Source: Salinilacihabitans rarus (GTDB lineage: Archaea; Halobacteriota; Halobacteria; Halobacteriales; Natrialbaceae). From it: a stretch of DNA of 64,000 nt. Below the pieces are notes generated by a model. That model was given only the letters and a program-made list of their open reading frames with translations. It did not search any database and was not told the DNA's origin. Numbering within the stretch: the first letter of the stretch is position 1; every line of letters starts with the position of its first letter. This document shows positions 8,185 through 16,264 of the stretch, piece by piece. Position numbers and translations under genes: made by a program. The DNA lies in assembly GCF_024296665.1 (NCBI RefSeq), contig NZ_CP100762.1, positions 930,001 through 994,000 of the forward strand. Reading direction: 5' to 3'.

Positions 8185-9107
8185 TCATCTCGCTGGACGC
8201 CGAACTCGGCTGGGGCTTTCACGACTTCGAGACGCCGCCGACGAACCGCGTCGAGAACGGCCGCCGCGGCTGGCGGGTGATGCTCGACCTCGCGGCGGAG
8301 TTCGACGTGCCGGCCACGTGGGCGGTCGTCGGCCACCTGATGCTCGACGCCTGCGACGGCGAACACGCCGACCACCCCGCCCCCGAGGGCTGGTTCGAGC
8401 GCGAGCGGACGACCTGGCGCGACCGCGAGGAACTCCGGTTTGCCCCCGACCTCGTCGAGGCGGTCCTCGACTCGCCCGTCGACCACGAACTCGGCTGTCA
8501 CTCGTTCTCGCACGTCCTCTTTGGCGACCCGGCCACCTCGCGGGAACTCGCGACCGCCGAACTGCGCCGCTGTCGGGAGATCGCCCTCGAGTGGGACCGG
8601 TCGCTCGACTCGTTCGTCTACCCGCGCAACGACGTCGGCCACCGCGACGCCCTCGTCGAACAGGCGTTCTCGGCCTACCGCGGCCGGTCGCCGACGCCCG
8701 ACGGCGTCCGGGGCGTCGTCGAGTCGGCGGTCGGCACCCGGTCGCTGCTGGTCGAACCCGAACTCGACGAGTTCGGTCTCGTGAACGTCCCCGCCTCGAC
8801 GTTCCTGTTCGGCTTCGAGGGGCGGGCCAGAACCGTCGCGGAGTCGATCTGGGAGGACCCGATGGTCGCCGTCGCCCGCCGCGGGATCGACGAGGCGGCG
8901 GCCGGCGACGGCGTCTACCACATGTGGCTCCACCCGAACAACCTGCGCGGCCCGCGGGACGACGAGCGGATGCGGGCGATCCTGCGCTACCTCGACCGCC
9001 GGCGCTCGGAGACCTCGCTGGCCGTCGAGACGATGGGCGAGGTCGCCCGCCGCGTCCGCGCGACCGCGAGGCCGACGAACGCGAGCGTACCGGCCCGCCG
9101 GCGGTAG
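8160..9107 (+). CDS. Polysaccharide deacetylase (NodB homology, carbohydrate esterase 4)
   Basis: A 315-aa soluble protein. The NodB metal-binding pattern is clear: SLDAELGWG for the Asp pair near the N-terminus, and HELGCHSFSH (H-x-x-x-x-H type) at about residue 115. VYPRNDVGHRDAL and HMWLHPNNL supply the later motifs. CE4 enzymes remove N- or O-acetyl groups from amino-sugar polymers or nucleotide-linked precursors. No signal peptide is seen, so the substrate is probably a cytoplasmic lipid-linked glycan or precursor. The start is unclear: GTG 8160, 8163 or 8172 are all possible, and AGGTCA just before 8160 favours 8160. It faces away from the phosphodiesterase gene. Confidence 0.88.
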   Translation: MVGSVGSVVISLDAELGWGFHDFETPPTNRVENGRRGWRVMLDLAAEFDVPATWAVVGHLMLDACDGEHADHPAPEGWFERERTTWRDREELRFAPDLVEAVLDSPVDHELGCHSFSHVLFGDPATSRELATAELRRCREIALEWDRSLDSFVYPRNDVGHRDALVEQAFSAYRGRSPTPDGVRGVVESAVGTRSLLVEPELDEFGLVNVPASTFLFGFEGRARTVAESIWEDPMVAVARRGIDEAAAGDGVYHMWLHPNNLRGPRDDERMRAILRYLDRRRSETSLAVETMGEVARRVRATARPTNASVPARRR

Positions 9108-9123
9108 GTCGGAACCGGCGCGG

Positions 9124-10113
9124 TCACGCCTCGGTTCGGGGACCCGAACTCGACGCGGCGGCGGGGCGACGGGAGCGACCCGCCGCCCCCTCGGTGCCGA
9201 CCGCGCGACGGTAGACCGCGAGCATCGCGTCGGCAGTCGCCTCGAGGCTCACCTCGCGGGCGGCCTCCCGGCCGTTCGACCGCCCGCCGCGTTCCAGGAC
9301 CTCGGTCAGGCCGTCGACGAGTTCGCGGTCGGTCGTCGCGACCGTCGAGGGCGCGACGCCGGCGAGGCGCTCGCGGACGTCGCCGACGTCCGTTGCGACG
9401 ACGGGGACGTTACAGGCCAGCGCCTCCTTGACCGAGTTCGGCGACCCCTCGCTGTGTGAGGTCAGCAAGAGCGCGTCCGCGGCGTTGACGTAGTCGGGGA
9501 CGGCGGCGTGGTCGACGCCGTGGACGGCCCGCAGGCGGACCGGGCGTTCGAGGCGCTCGTCGACGGCCTCGACGACGCGACGCGCGAGCGGGTAGTTCTT
9601 CACCTCCCGCTCGGGCGCGTACGGGAAGAGGACGTGGTACTCGTCGTCGCTCCAGCCGACGGCCTCGCGGGCTACCGACCGGGATCGTGGGACGAACCGG
9701 TCGAGGTCGACCCCGTCGGGGATCACCTCGCAGTCGACCCCGAGCGCCTCGCGCATCGCCTCGGACATCACGACGACCTCGTCACAGAGCGGCGCGCAGG
9801 CCCGGCTGACCGGCGCGACGGGGCCGTGGACGTCCGACCCCCACAGCGAGAGGACGACCGGCGTCCGGACCTGTGCGAGCGCCATCGGCGCCGTCAGCCC
9901 GTAGTGGGCGTGGACCAGGTCGTACCCGTCGCGGGCCTCCCGGAGGACCTCCGGGACGAACCGGAGGTAGTCGAGCGGACTCCGGGAGTTCCCGGCGCCA
10001 GCCTCGCCGCCCACCGCGAGCGTCTCGAAGGTGACGCCGCGCTCCTCGAGGGCGCCCACCTGCTGGTTCAGAAACGGCGCGTCGGCGCTGTTCGTGAGGG
10101 TGAGGACGTGCAT
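9124..10113 (-). CDS. Glycosyltransferase family 4 protein
   Basis: A 329-aa GT-B fold protein. The N-terminal domain starts MHVLTLTNSADAPFLNQQVG, and HAHYGLTAPMALAQ is the usual GT4 acceptor-domain segment. The C-terminal domain carries the nucleotide-sugar site HSEGSPNSVKEALACNVPVV (E-x7-E) and VATDVGDVRE. It should transfer an activated sugar to the growing surface glycan at the inner membrane face. The donor is unknown. ATG 10113 lies 33 nt after a TTAACAAAG element with CCGGAG close before it. The C-terminal 25 residues are low complexity. Confidence 0.88.
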   Translation of the reverse strand: MHVLTLTNSADAPFLNQQVGALEERGVTFETLAVGGEAGAGNSRSPLDYLRFVPEVLREARDGYDLVHAHYGLTAPMALAQVRTPVVLSLWGSDVHGPVAPVSRACAPLCDEVVVMSEAMREALGVDCEVIPDGVDLDRFVPRSRSVAREAVGWSDDEYHVLFPYAPEREVKNYPLARRVVEAVDERLERPVRLRAVHGVDHAAVPDYVNAADALLLTSHSEGSPNSVKEALACNVPVVATDVGDVRERLAGVAPSTVATTDRELVDGLTEVLERGGRSNGREAAREVSLEATADAMLAVYRRAVGTEGAAGRSRRPAAASSSGPRTEA

Positions 10114-10145
10114 CTCCGGCTACGTACTCCGGGGTCGCCCCGTCG

Positions 10146-10154
10146 CTTTGTTAA
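10146..10154 (-). promoter_or_regulatory. TTAACAAAG element upstream of the GT4 gene
   Basis: One mismatch to the consensus (first base), 33 nt before ATG 10113, with no leader ORF. GAAGG occupies the position 11 bp upstream. Confidence 0.45.
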
Positions 10155-10267
10155 CGGCGACCTTCTCGGGCCGCCGCGGCCGCCGCGGACTCGTCCGGCG
10201 TTCCCGGTCAGTGGTTGCGCGCACAACGCTTATTCGCGCTCGCGAAAAAGTGGGGCCAGCGAGTTCT

Positions 10268-10462
10268 ATGGGACTTTCAGATCTCCTCTCTGACCTGTGG
10301 CCGGGCGAGGGCACCGACGCCACGCCGGAGGCCGGCCCCGCGGACGGGACCGCCCGGAGTGCCGTCTACGAGTGTCGAAACTGCGGGACGACGGTCGACC
10401 CGGGGACGCGGCGCTGCCCGAACTGCGGCGCCGAGGAGATCGCTTCTTACCGGGTCGACTGA
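10268..10462 (+). CDS. Small zinc-ribbon protein
   Basis: A 64-aa protein. An N-terminal amphipathic start (MGLSDLLSDLWPG) is followed by an acidic linker and one rubredoxin-like zinc ribbon, CRNCGTTVDPGTRRCPNCG, with two CxxC pairs 13 residues apart. Such haloarchaeal mini-ribbons are common and mostly uncharacterised. They may bind nucleic acid or act as an adaptor. It sits alone between the GT4 and flippase genes and converges with the flippase gene. No specific role can be claimed. Confidence 0.75.
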   Translation: MGLSDLLSDLWPGEGTDATPEAGPADGTARSAVYECRNCGTTVDPGTRRCPNCGAEEIASYRVD

Positions 10463-10475
10463 GTCGCCGGCCGTA

Positions 10476-12023
10476 TCAGTCGGCCGACAGGGGGTCCGAG
10501 CCGCTCGATTCCGGGATCCACCGGCGGACGAACGGGATCTCGATCCCGGCCGCGTCCTCGACGAGGTCGACGACGACCCGGTCGTCGGGTTCGTAGCCGG
10601 CGACGATCGCGAGCGCGACGAGCGAGGCGAGGCCGCAGGCGACGAGGAACGGGAACAGCGTCAGCGGCGTGATCGTGATCCACGGCGAGAGCAACACGGT
10701 GGTCGGGAGGACGATCACCGGGAGGCCGACGTAGGCGCGGACCGCCGACGGCGAGAACGGGGTGATCCCGTACCGGACGGCGAGGACGCCACAGATGACG
10801 AGGTGGACGGTCAAAAGCGAGGTGACCGAGGCGACGCTCGCGCCGACGATGCCGTACTGGGGGATCAACAGGAGGTTGAGCGCGACGTTCATCGTCAGGC
10901 CGGCGACGTTGCCGACGGCGATCCAGGTGGTCGCGCCGACGGCCGACAGCGTCTCGCGGTCGCGGCCGGCCGCGGCGCTGACGAAGAAGCCGACCGCGAG
11001 GATCGGGAGGATCTGCCCGGCCGCGGTGTACTCCGGACCGAAGACGATCCGGATCGCGTCGGCGGGAAAGACCACGAGCAGGACGAACGCGGGGAAGGTG
11101 ACGACGTAGACCCACTTCGTCGTCGTCGCGTAGATCGAGTCGACCTCGTCGCGCTCGCCCTCGGAGTCGAGTCGGGAGGCCATCGGCAGGTAGAGGAAGC
11201 CGAACGCGGTGAGCACGACGAGCAGGCCGCCGGCGAGCGGGTAGGCGGCGTCGTAGAGGCCGACCTCGCGCGAGGTGCGGAAGTAGCCGAGCATCAGCGT
11301 GTCCGTCCGCGTGAGCAACACGCCGACGACGGTCGACACCACCAGCGGCGCCGAGAAGCGGACGAGTTCGCGCGTGTGCGTCCGAACCGACCCGCGAAGC
11401 GGCAGCAGCCGCGACAGCAGGTAGTGACCGACGACGAACGTGAGCACCGCCGCCAGGAGGTAGGCGATTCCCGCGGCGACGATGCCCATGCCGGCGACGA
11501 TCAGCGCGGCGATCAGCCCGATCCGCAACAGCGGGTCCAGCAGGTCGTGGGCGGCGGTGTAGTAGACGGTGTTCTCGTGGCCGCGGACGGCCGCGATCGC
11601 CACGCGGAAGCCGACGACGAACGGGAGCGCGACCGCGAGCACGCGGACGTAGGTGACCGCCACGTCGGCCTCGAACAGCCGGTCGGCGAGAAACTCCGCG
11701 CTCGTGAACAACGCGGCCGCGAACGCGAGCGCGAGCGTCATGGTCACCGCCAGTCCGCTGACCCAGACGCCGCGGCGGTCCTCGACGTCGTCGTACCGCG
11801 GGACGAACCGCGAGACGCCCTGCGTACAGCCCGCGAGCGCGAACGTCGTCGCGAAGGTAAGCAGCGCGATGCCGATGCTCACCTCCCCGTAGGCCTCCGG
11901 CGAGAGCAGTCGGCCGACGACGACCCGCTCGCCGAGTTTCGCCGCCGACGCGACGATCCCGCCGACCATCACCAGCGCCGCACTGGAGAGCAACGCCGAC
12001 AGTTCGCTCGCTCGCTCCGACAT
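10476..12023 (-). CDS. Wzx-like polysaccharide flippase (MOP/MATE superfamily)
   Basis: A 515-aa integral membrane protein with about 14 hydrophobic segments. It opens with LLSSAALVMVGGIVASAAKLGERVVVGRLLSPEAYGEVSIG, typical of the polysaccharide-export branch of the MOP superfamily. It should flip lipid-linked oligosaccharide across the membrane. Its start overlaps the stop of the upstream phosphodiesterase-family gene (TGATG), so the two are co-translated, which suggests that the enzyme modifies what the flippase exports. The C-terminal tail after the last helix is soluble and acidic. Confidence 0.9.
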   Translation of the reverse strand: MSERASELSALLSSAALVMVGGIVASAAKLGERVVVGRLLSPEAYGEVSIGIALLTFATTFALAGCTQGVSRFVPRYDDVEDRRGVWVSGLAVTMTLALAFAAALFTSAEFLADRLFEADVAVTYVRVLAVALPFVVGFRVAIAAVRGHENTVYYTAAHDLLDPLLRIGLIAALIVAGMGIVAAGIAYLLAAVLTFVVGHYLLSRLLPLRGSVRTHTRELVRFSAPLVVSTVVGVLLTRTDTLMLGYFRTSREVGLYDAAYPLAGGLLVVLTAFGFLYLPMASRLDSEGERDEVDSIYATTTKWVYVVTFPAFVLLVVFPADAIRIVFGPEYTAAGQILPILAVGFFVSAAAGRDRETLSAVGATTWIAVGNVAGLTMNVALNLLLIPQYGIVGASVASVTSLLTVHLVICGVLAVRYGITPFSPSAVRAYVGLPVIVLPTTVLLSPWITITPLTLFPFLVACGLASLVALAIVAGYEPDDRVVVDLVEDAAGIEIPFVRRWIPESSGSDPLSAD

Positions 12024-13642
12024 CAGAGGTAGCCCAGGTCTTCGAGGCGTTCGGTCACGGCGTCGTCCTCACCGTCGCTCGACCGACCGCCCGCCGTCGC
12101 GTACGCGACTTCGCCGTAGTCGGCGCGGGTCGGTTCCGTCGCGAGCAGCCCCGGCGGAACCTCGCCGGTCATCGCCGACGGGACTGGCCGACCGAGCAGC
12201 GCCATCGCGATCGGCGCCACGTCGGTCAGCGAGAGGCGTTCGGGCGCCGGGCCCGCGACGTCCGGCCCGGCGCCGAGGAAGACGCCGTCGCGCTTGTGGT
12301 CGTGGTCGTCGACCCCGATGAACCGCCGGCCGTACAGCGCCGTCGAGACGGTGTGGTTCATCCCGGCCGGCAGGAAGCAGACGTCCGGCGCGCGCGACGC
12401 CGCGGGGCCGTCGTAGAGCCGTTCGCGCTCGCAGACGAACTCGAAGGCGGGGTCGCCGTCCGGCGTTTCGAGGTCCGAGAGGATCCCGATTAGCTCCTCG
12501 CGCACGTCGTCGTAGTGCGACGGCGGGACGACCCCCTCGGGTTCGCGGCCGGCGAGGTTGATCCGGACGCCCATGCGGGTCCCGTCGGGACAGTACGCCC
12601 GCGAGTTCCGCCAGTCGACGCTCTCGCCGGCGACGTCGCCGATGGAGGCGGGCGCGATCCGGAGGAGAGCCTCGCCCAGTCCGACGCGCTCGGCGGCGTC
12701 GTAGACGTCGACGGGGCTGACGCCGACCCGGTCGGCGAGGCGGCCCCCCGCGAGCAGCGCCCGTTCGAGCGCGCTCGGCTCCGGGGCAGTCTCGACGCCG
12801 ACCAGCGACGACTTCTCGCTCGACAGCGTCGGCCGCTCGTCCTCGTCGGCCGGTTCGACGAAGCCGTGCTCGCGGAGCACCTCGTTGACGTAGATCCGGT
12901 AGCCCGTCACCGGCCCGATGCCGTGGTCGGAGCAGACGACGACGTTCGTCCCCTCGCCGACGGCGTCGAGGACGTCGCCGAGGAACCGGTCGGCGGCCTC
13001 GTAGACCGCGCGGAACCGCTCGTCGTCGTCGAAGTTGTGGAACACGGCGTCGGTCTTCTGGACCTGCAGGACCGCGAGGTCCCACTCGTCGTCGAGCAGT
13101 TCGAGGCCGGCCCGCCGGCGCTGGTCGAGCAGTTCGAGGTAGCCCTCGAACTTCTCCTCGGGGTCGTCGGAGATTTCGCCGCGGGAGTAGATCGCGTACT
13201 CCTCGCCGATCGCCGCCGAGAGCGCCTCGCGGATCGCCTCGGGGTGGCCGGGTTCGTCGTCCGGCGCGAGGTAGCCGGGGACTAGCGTCCCCTCGATCGG
13301 GTCCGCCGGGTGGGTGACGGGGACGTTCATCACGATCGACCGCGCGCCCGCCTCGGAGAGGTAGTCCCACAGCGCGGGCCGGTCGACGTCCCGGCGGGTG
13401 ACCAGACTCCCCTCGTCGGGGTAGGTGTCGTACTCGAAGAAGCCGTAGACGCCGTGGTGACTCGGGTCCGTCCCGGTGTACATCGACGGCCACGCGCTGC
13501 CGGTCCACGGCGGGTGAGTCGATTCGAGCGGCGCCTCGACGCCCCGCTCGCGGAGGGCCGCGAAGTTCGGCAGCGAGTCGGCGTACCGGTCGAGGTACGT
13601 GAAGTCGAGCGCGTCGAACCCGAGGACGACCGTCCTCGTCAT
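12023..13642 (-). CDS. Type I phosphodiesterase/nucleotide pyrophosphatase family protein, second copy
   Basis: A 539-aa paralogue of the gene at 6332-7921. Metal and nucleophile motifs: VVLGFDALDF, THPPWTGSAWPSMYTG, SDHGIGPVTG, then HDHKRDGVFL near residue 450. The C-terminus VTERLEDLGYL repeats the terminal motif of the first copy. The middle (residues about 280-360) differs. It is probably a transferase or hydrolase acting on a phosphorylated or sulfated glycan intermediate. ATG 13642 is chosen over the in-frame GTG at 13741 because the protein family begins MTRTVVLGFDALD, and GGAGGTGA lies just before it. A 28-codon leader ORF ends by overlapping this ATG. Confidence 0.87.
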   Translation of the reverse strand: MTRTVVLGFDALDFTYLDRYADSLPNFAALRERGVEAPLESTHPPWTGSAWPSMYTGTDPSHHGVYGFFEYDTYPDEGSLVTRRDVDRPALWDYLSEAGARSIVMNVPVTHPADPIEGTLVPGYLAPDDEPGHPEAIREALSAAIGEEYAIYSRGEISDDPEEKFEGYLELLDQRRRAGLELLDDEWDLAVLQVQKTDAVFHNFDDDERFRAVYEAADRFLGDVLDAVGEGTNVVVCSDHGIGPVTGYRIYVNEVLREHGFVEPADEDERPTLSSEKSSLVGVETAPEPSALERALLAGGRLADRVGVSPVDVYDAAERVGLGEALLRIAPASIGDVAGESVDWRNSRAYCPDGTRMGVRINLAGREPEGVVPPSHYDDVREELIGILSDLETPDGDPAFEFVCERERLYDGPAASRAPDVCFLPAGMNHTVSTALYGRRFIGVDDHDHKRDGVFLGAGPDVAGPAPERLSLTDVAPIAMALLGRPVPSAMTGEVPPGLLATEPTRADYGEVAYATAGGRSSDGEDDAVTERLEDLGYL

Positions 13643-13725
13643 CGGCTCACCTCCCGACGGGACCGGACGCGGGCGGCGTCGGTCCCGTCGATCCGCCGCA
13701 CGAACGGCTGACTCGGTGGCTGCAT
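13639..13725 (-). CDS. Short leader ORF, 28 aa, coupled to the second phosphodiesterase
   Basis: ATG 13725 opens a 28-codon frame (MQPPSQPFVRRIDG at its N-terminus, ending SRREVSR). Its TGA overlaps ATG 13642 as ATGA. It starts 26 nt after ATAACAAAG, and GGGAGGTGA inside its final codons is the main gene's ribosome-binding site. The peptide is Arg-rich and not acidic, unlike normal haloarchaeal proteins, so the peptide itself may matter less than the act of translation. Confidence 0.4.
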   Translation of the reverse strand: MQPPSQPFVRRIDGTDAARVRSRREVSR

Positions 13726-13750
13726 CGTCCGGGGAGAACACCGAGCCGTC

Positions 13751-13759
13751 CTTTGTTAT
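13751..13759 (-). promoter_or_regulatory. ATAACAAAG element upstream of the phosphodiesterase/flippase operon
   Basis: Exact copy, with GAAAC 11 bp upstream (GAAAC-N6-ATAAC), 26 nt before the ATG of the 28-codon leader ORF. Confidence 0.55.
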
Positions 13760-13838
13760 CGATCGGTTTCAGTCGGGCGTCGCCGAGTCAACGCGTGCGT
13801 GTCTCGGTTCGGGGGTGCCTACCGCCGCCGGAGCGGGG

Positions 13839-15266
13839 TCAGCGGCGGGGGCGGCCGCCGTCGGTCCGCCGCGGCGTCGGTGTCGCCCGGTCGCGGCCGC
13901 CCTCGTCGTAGACGACCGGCCGGTCGCCGGCCGCGCCGCCGAGGACGTACCGGCGGTGGTCGGTGTCCGCCAGCGACAGCGCGTCCCGGCCGTCGACCAC
14001 GAGCATCGGTTCCAGGGCCTCCCAGTCGATGCGGTCGAACGCCGCCTGCGCGGTCACGAGGACCGCGGCGTCGAACGCGCGGCCGGGGAGGTCCTCGACC
14101 GCGACGGGGCGGGCGCCGAACTCGCCGGGATCGACGAGCGGGTCGACGCCCCAGACCTCCGCGCCGGCGTCGGTCAGCCGCTCGACCACGCCGATCGCGG
14201 GCGACGAGCGCGTCTCCGCGACGCCCGGCCGGTAAGTAAAGCCGAGGACGAGCACCGACGCGTCCGCGAGGGCGACGCCCTCGGCGGCGAGTTCGCGTTC
14301 GAGCAGGTCGACGGTGACCCCGGGCATCGCCTCGTTGATCCCCCTCGCGGTCCGGGTGAGTTCGAGGTCCCGGCCGACCCGCGAGAGCAGGAAGTACGGG
14401 TAGTTCGGGATGCAGTGGCCGCCGACGCCCGGTCCGGGGTCGTGGAGGTGACACATCGGGATGTCGTTGGCGGTCTCGATCGCCTCGCGGACCGAGACCC
14501 CGAGGTCGTCGGCGGCCGTCGCCAGTTCGTTCACGAGCGCGATGTTGACGTCGCGGTAGACCCCTTCGAACACCTTCACCGCCTCCGCGGTCGTCGCGTC
14601 GGAGACGACGTGAACCGCGTTGTCGGTGATCTCGTCGTAGAGCGCCGCGGCCGCGCGGGCGCTCTCGTCGTCGACGCCGCCGACGACCTTCGGGTACCGC
14701 CCGCGGATGTCCCGCAGGGCGGTCCCCGAGGCCGTCCGCTCGGGGCAGAACGCGACGCCGAACTCGTCGGGGTCGAGGCCGCTCTCGGCGGCGAGGTGGG
14801 GGACGAGGACGTCCCGGCAGGTCCCCGGCGGGAGCGTCGACTCGGCGATCACGAGGTCGCCCGGCGAGAGGCCGGCCGCGATGTCGTCGGCGACCGCCTC
14901 GACGGTCGTCAGGTCGGGGTCGTCCCCGTCGTCGAGCAGCGTCGGGACGATGACGACGTGGACGCGCGCCTCGGCCGCCGCGGTCGCCCCGTCGGTCGTC
15001 GCCCGCAACCGGCCGCGCTCGACCTGTTCGGCGACGAGGTCGTCGAGGCCGGGTTCGCCGGCGACGTGGCTCTCGCCCGCGTTCACGGTCTCGACGACGT
15101 CCGGGTCGACGTCGACGCCGATCACGTCGCCGGCGACGTCGGCGTAGACGGCCGCCAGCGGCAGCCCCATCTTCCCGAGGCCGTAGACGGCGACGGGAAT
15201 CTCGCCGCTCGCGAACGCCTCGCGGCGCTCGCGGGCGGACGCGGAGCCGTAGGGCCCCGCGCTCAT
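13839..15266 (-). CDS. UDP-N-acetylhexosamine 6-dehydrogenase (nucleotide sugar dehydrogenase, WbpA/WecC-like)
   Basis: A 475-aa protein. The NAD-binding domain reads IPVAVYGLGKMGLPLAAVYAD. The catalytic Cys is in GPGVGGHCIPNYPYFLL at about residue 270, and the C-terminal domain has LGFTYRPGVAETRSSPA. The family oxidises C6 of UDP-sugars to the uronic acid with two NAD+. With the three genes upstream it completes a WbpA-B-E-D-like set. The extra N-terminal 20 residues (MSAGPYGSASARERREAFAS) are usual in haloarchaeal members. ATG 15266 overlaps the TGA of the previous gene (ATGA). A tail of about 30 disordered basic residues follows the last domain. Confidence 0.88.
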   Translation of the reverse strand: MSAGPYGSASARERREAFASGEIPVAVYGLGKMGLPLAAVYADVAGDVIGVDVDPDVVETVNAGESHVAGEPGLDDLVAEQVERGRLRATTDGATAAAEARVHVVIVPTLLDDGDDPDLTTVEAVADDIAAGLSPGDLVIAESTLPPGTCRDVLVPHLAAESGLDPDEFGVAFCPERTASGTALRDIRGRYPKVVGGVDDESARAAAALYDEITDNAVHVVSDATTAEAVKVFEGVYRDVNIALVNELATAADDLGVSVREAIETANDIPMCHLHDPGPGVGGHCIPNYPYFLLSRVGRDLELTRTARGINEAMPGVTVDLLERELAAEGVALADASVLVLGFTYRPGVAETRSSPAIGVVERLTDAGAEVWGVDPLVDPGEFGARPVAVEDLPGRAFDAAVLVTAQAAFDRIDWEALEPMLVVDGRDALSLADTDHRRYVLGGAAGDRPVVYDEGGRDRATPTPRRTDGGRPRR

Positions 15267-16264
15267 TTCGCGACCACCTCGGGCGCGCCGCGGCGGACGA
15301 GGTCGTCGATCCGGCGGACCGTTTCGAGGGCGCGCACGCCGTCCTCGGCGGTCACCGGCGGCTCTCCGCCGGTCCGGACGGCGTCGACGAACGCCCGGAG
15401 TTCGCGCCGCAACGGTTCGCCGTTCTCGACCCGCGGGCGCTCGACGACGCTCTCGTGGCGGTAACGGCGCGTCCCGTCGTCGGTGACGTACTCCGGGTAG
15501 GAATCGCGGTGGATCAGCACCGACTGCTCGAGGTAGTCCACCTCGACGAGACACTCCCGTGCGGTCACGGTCAGTTTGCGCACCTTCTTCTGGGTGCGAC
15601 GGCTCGCGGTCAGCGAGACGATGGCGTCGCCGTACTGCATCGTCGCGGTGGCGTACTGGCCGTCCTCGGTGCCGGCGGCGGCGATCGAGGCCGGCGCGGC
15701 GTCGAACAGCGAGCCGACGACGTCGACGTCGTGGATCATCAGGTCGAGGGTGACGTCGTCCCTGTCGGTCCGGTCGACCGGCGGCCCGAGGCGTTCGCCC
15801 TCGACGGCGATCACCTCGAGGTCGTCGATCAGTTCTTCGAGGGTCGAGACGGCCGGGTTGAACCGCTCGACGTGGCCCACCTGCAGGACGAGGTCGGCTT
15901 CCGTGGCTTTCGCGGCGAGCCGTCGGCCCTGCTCGGGGGAGTCCGCGATCGGTTTCTCGACGAGGACGTGGACGCCGGCGTCCAGACACGCCGACACGGT
16001 CTCGAAGTGTGCGGCGGTCGGGACGGCGACGGTGACGACGTCACAGGTATCGAGCAGTTCGTCGAACTCGAAGGCGTCGGCGCCGTAGGCGTCGGCTACC
16101 GCCCGCGCCTGCCGCTCGTCGAGGTCGGTGACGCCGACGAGGTCGACGTTCCGGAGTTCGCCGTAGACGCGGGCGTGGTTCTGCCCCATCGCGCCCACGC
16201 CGACGACGCCGGCGCGGAGGGGGGTCGCGGTCGACTCGGTCCGTGCGGAGGGTGCATCGCTCAT
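15263..16264 (-). CDS. Gfo/Idh/MocA oxidoreductase, probable UDP-sugar 3-dehydrogenase (WbpB/WlbA-like)
   Basis: A 333-aa protein with the Rossmann start GVVGVGAMGQNHARVY and the family EKP signature in VHVLVEKPIADSPEQG. HVERFNPAV and MIHDVDVVGSLF complete the WbpB-like pattern, where the D-x-x-x-H region binds the sugar. Given the neighbours, the expected reaction is oxidation at C3 of UDP-GlcNAc-uronic acid, giving the 3-keto substrate for the aminotransferase. It overlaps both neighbouring genes by four bases, a tight operon. The substrate is assigned from context. Confidence 0.83.
   Translation of the reverse strand: MSDAPSARTESTATPLRAGVVGVGAMGQNHARVYGELRNVDLVGVTDLDERQARAVADAYGADAFEFDELLDTCDVVTVAVPTAAHFETVSACLDAGVHVLVEKPIADSPEQGRRLAAKATEADLVLQVGHVERFNPAVSTLEELIDDLEVIAVEGERLGPPVDRTDRDDVTLDLMIHDVDVVGSLFDAAPASIAAAGTEDGQYATATMQYGDAIVSLTASRRTQKKVRKLTVTARECLVEVDYLEQSVLIHRDSYPEYVTDDGTRRYRHESVVERPRVENGEPLRRELRAFVDAVRTGGEPPVTAEDGVRALETVRRIDDLVRRGAPEVVAK

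Noticed and set aside
13839-15989. The 716-codon minus-strand frame extending upstream of the nucleotide-sugar dehydrogenase
   Set aside because: The first 240 codons are Arg-rich noise overlapping the WbpB-like gene. The family sequence starts at ATG 15266.
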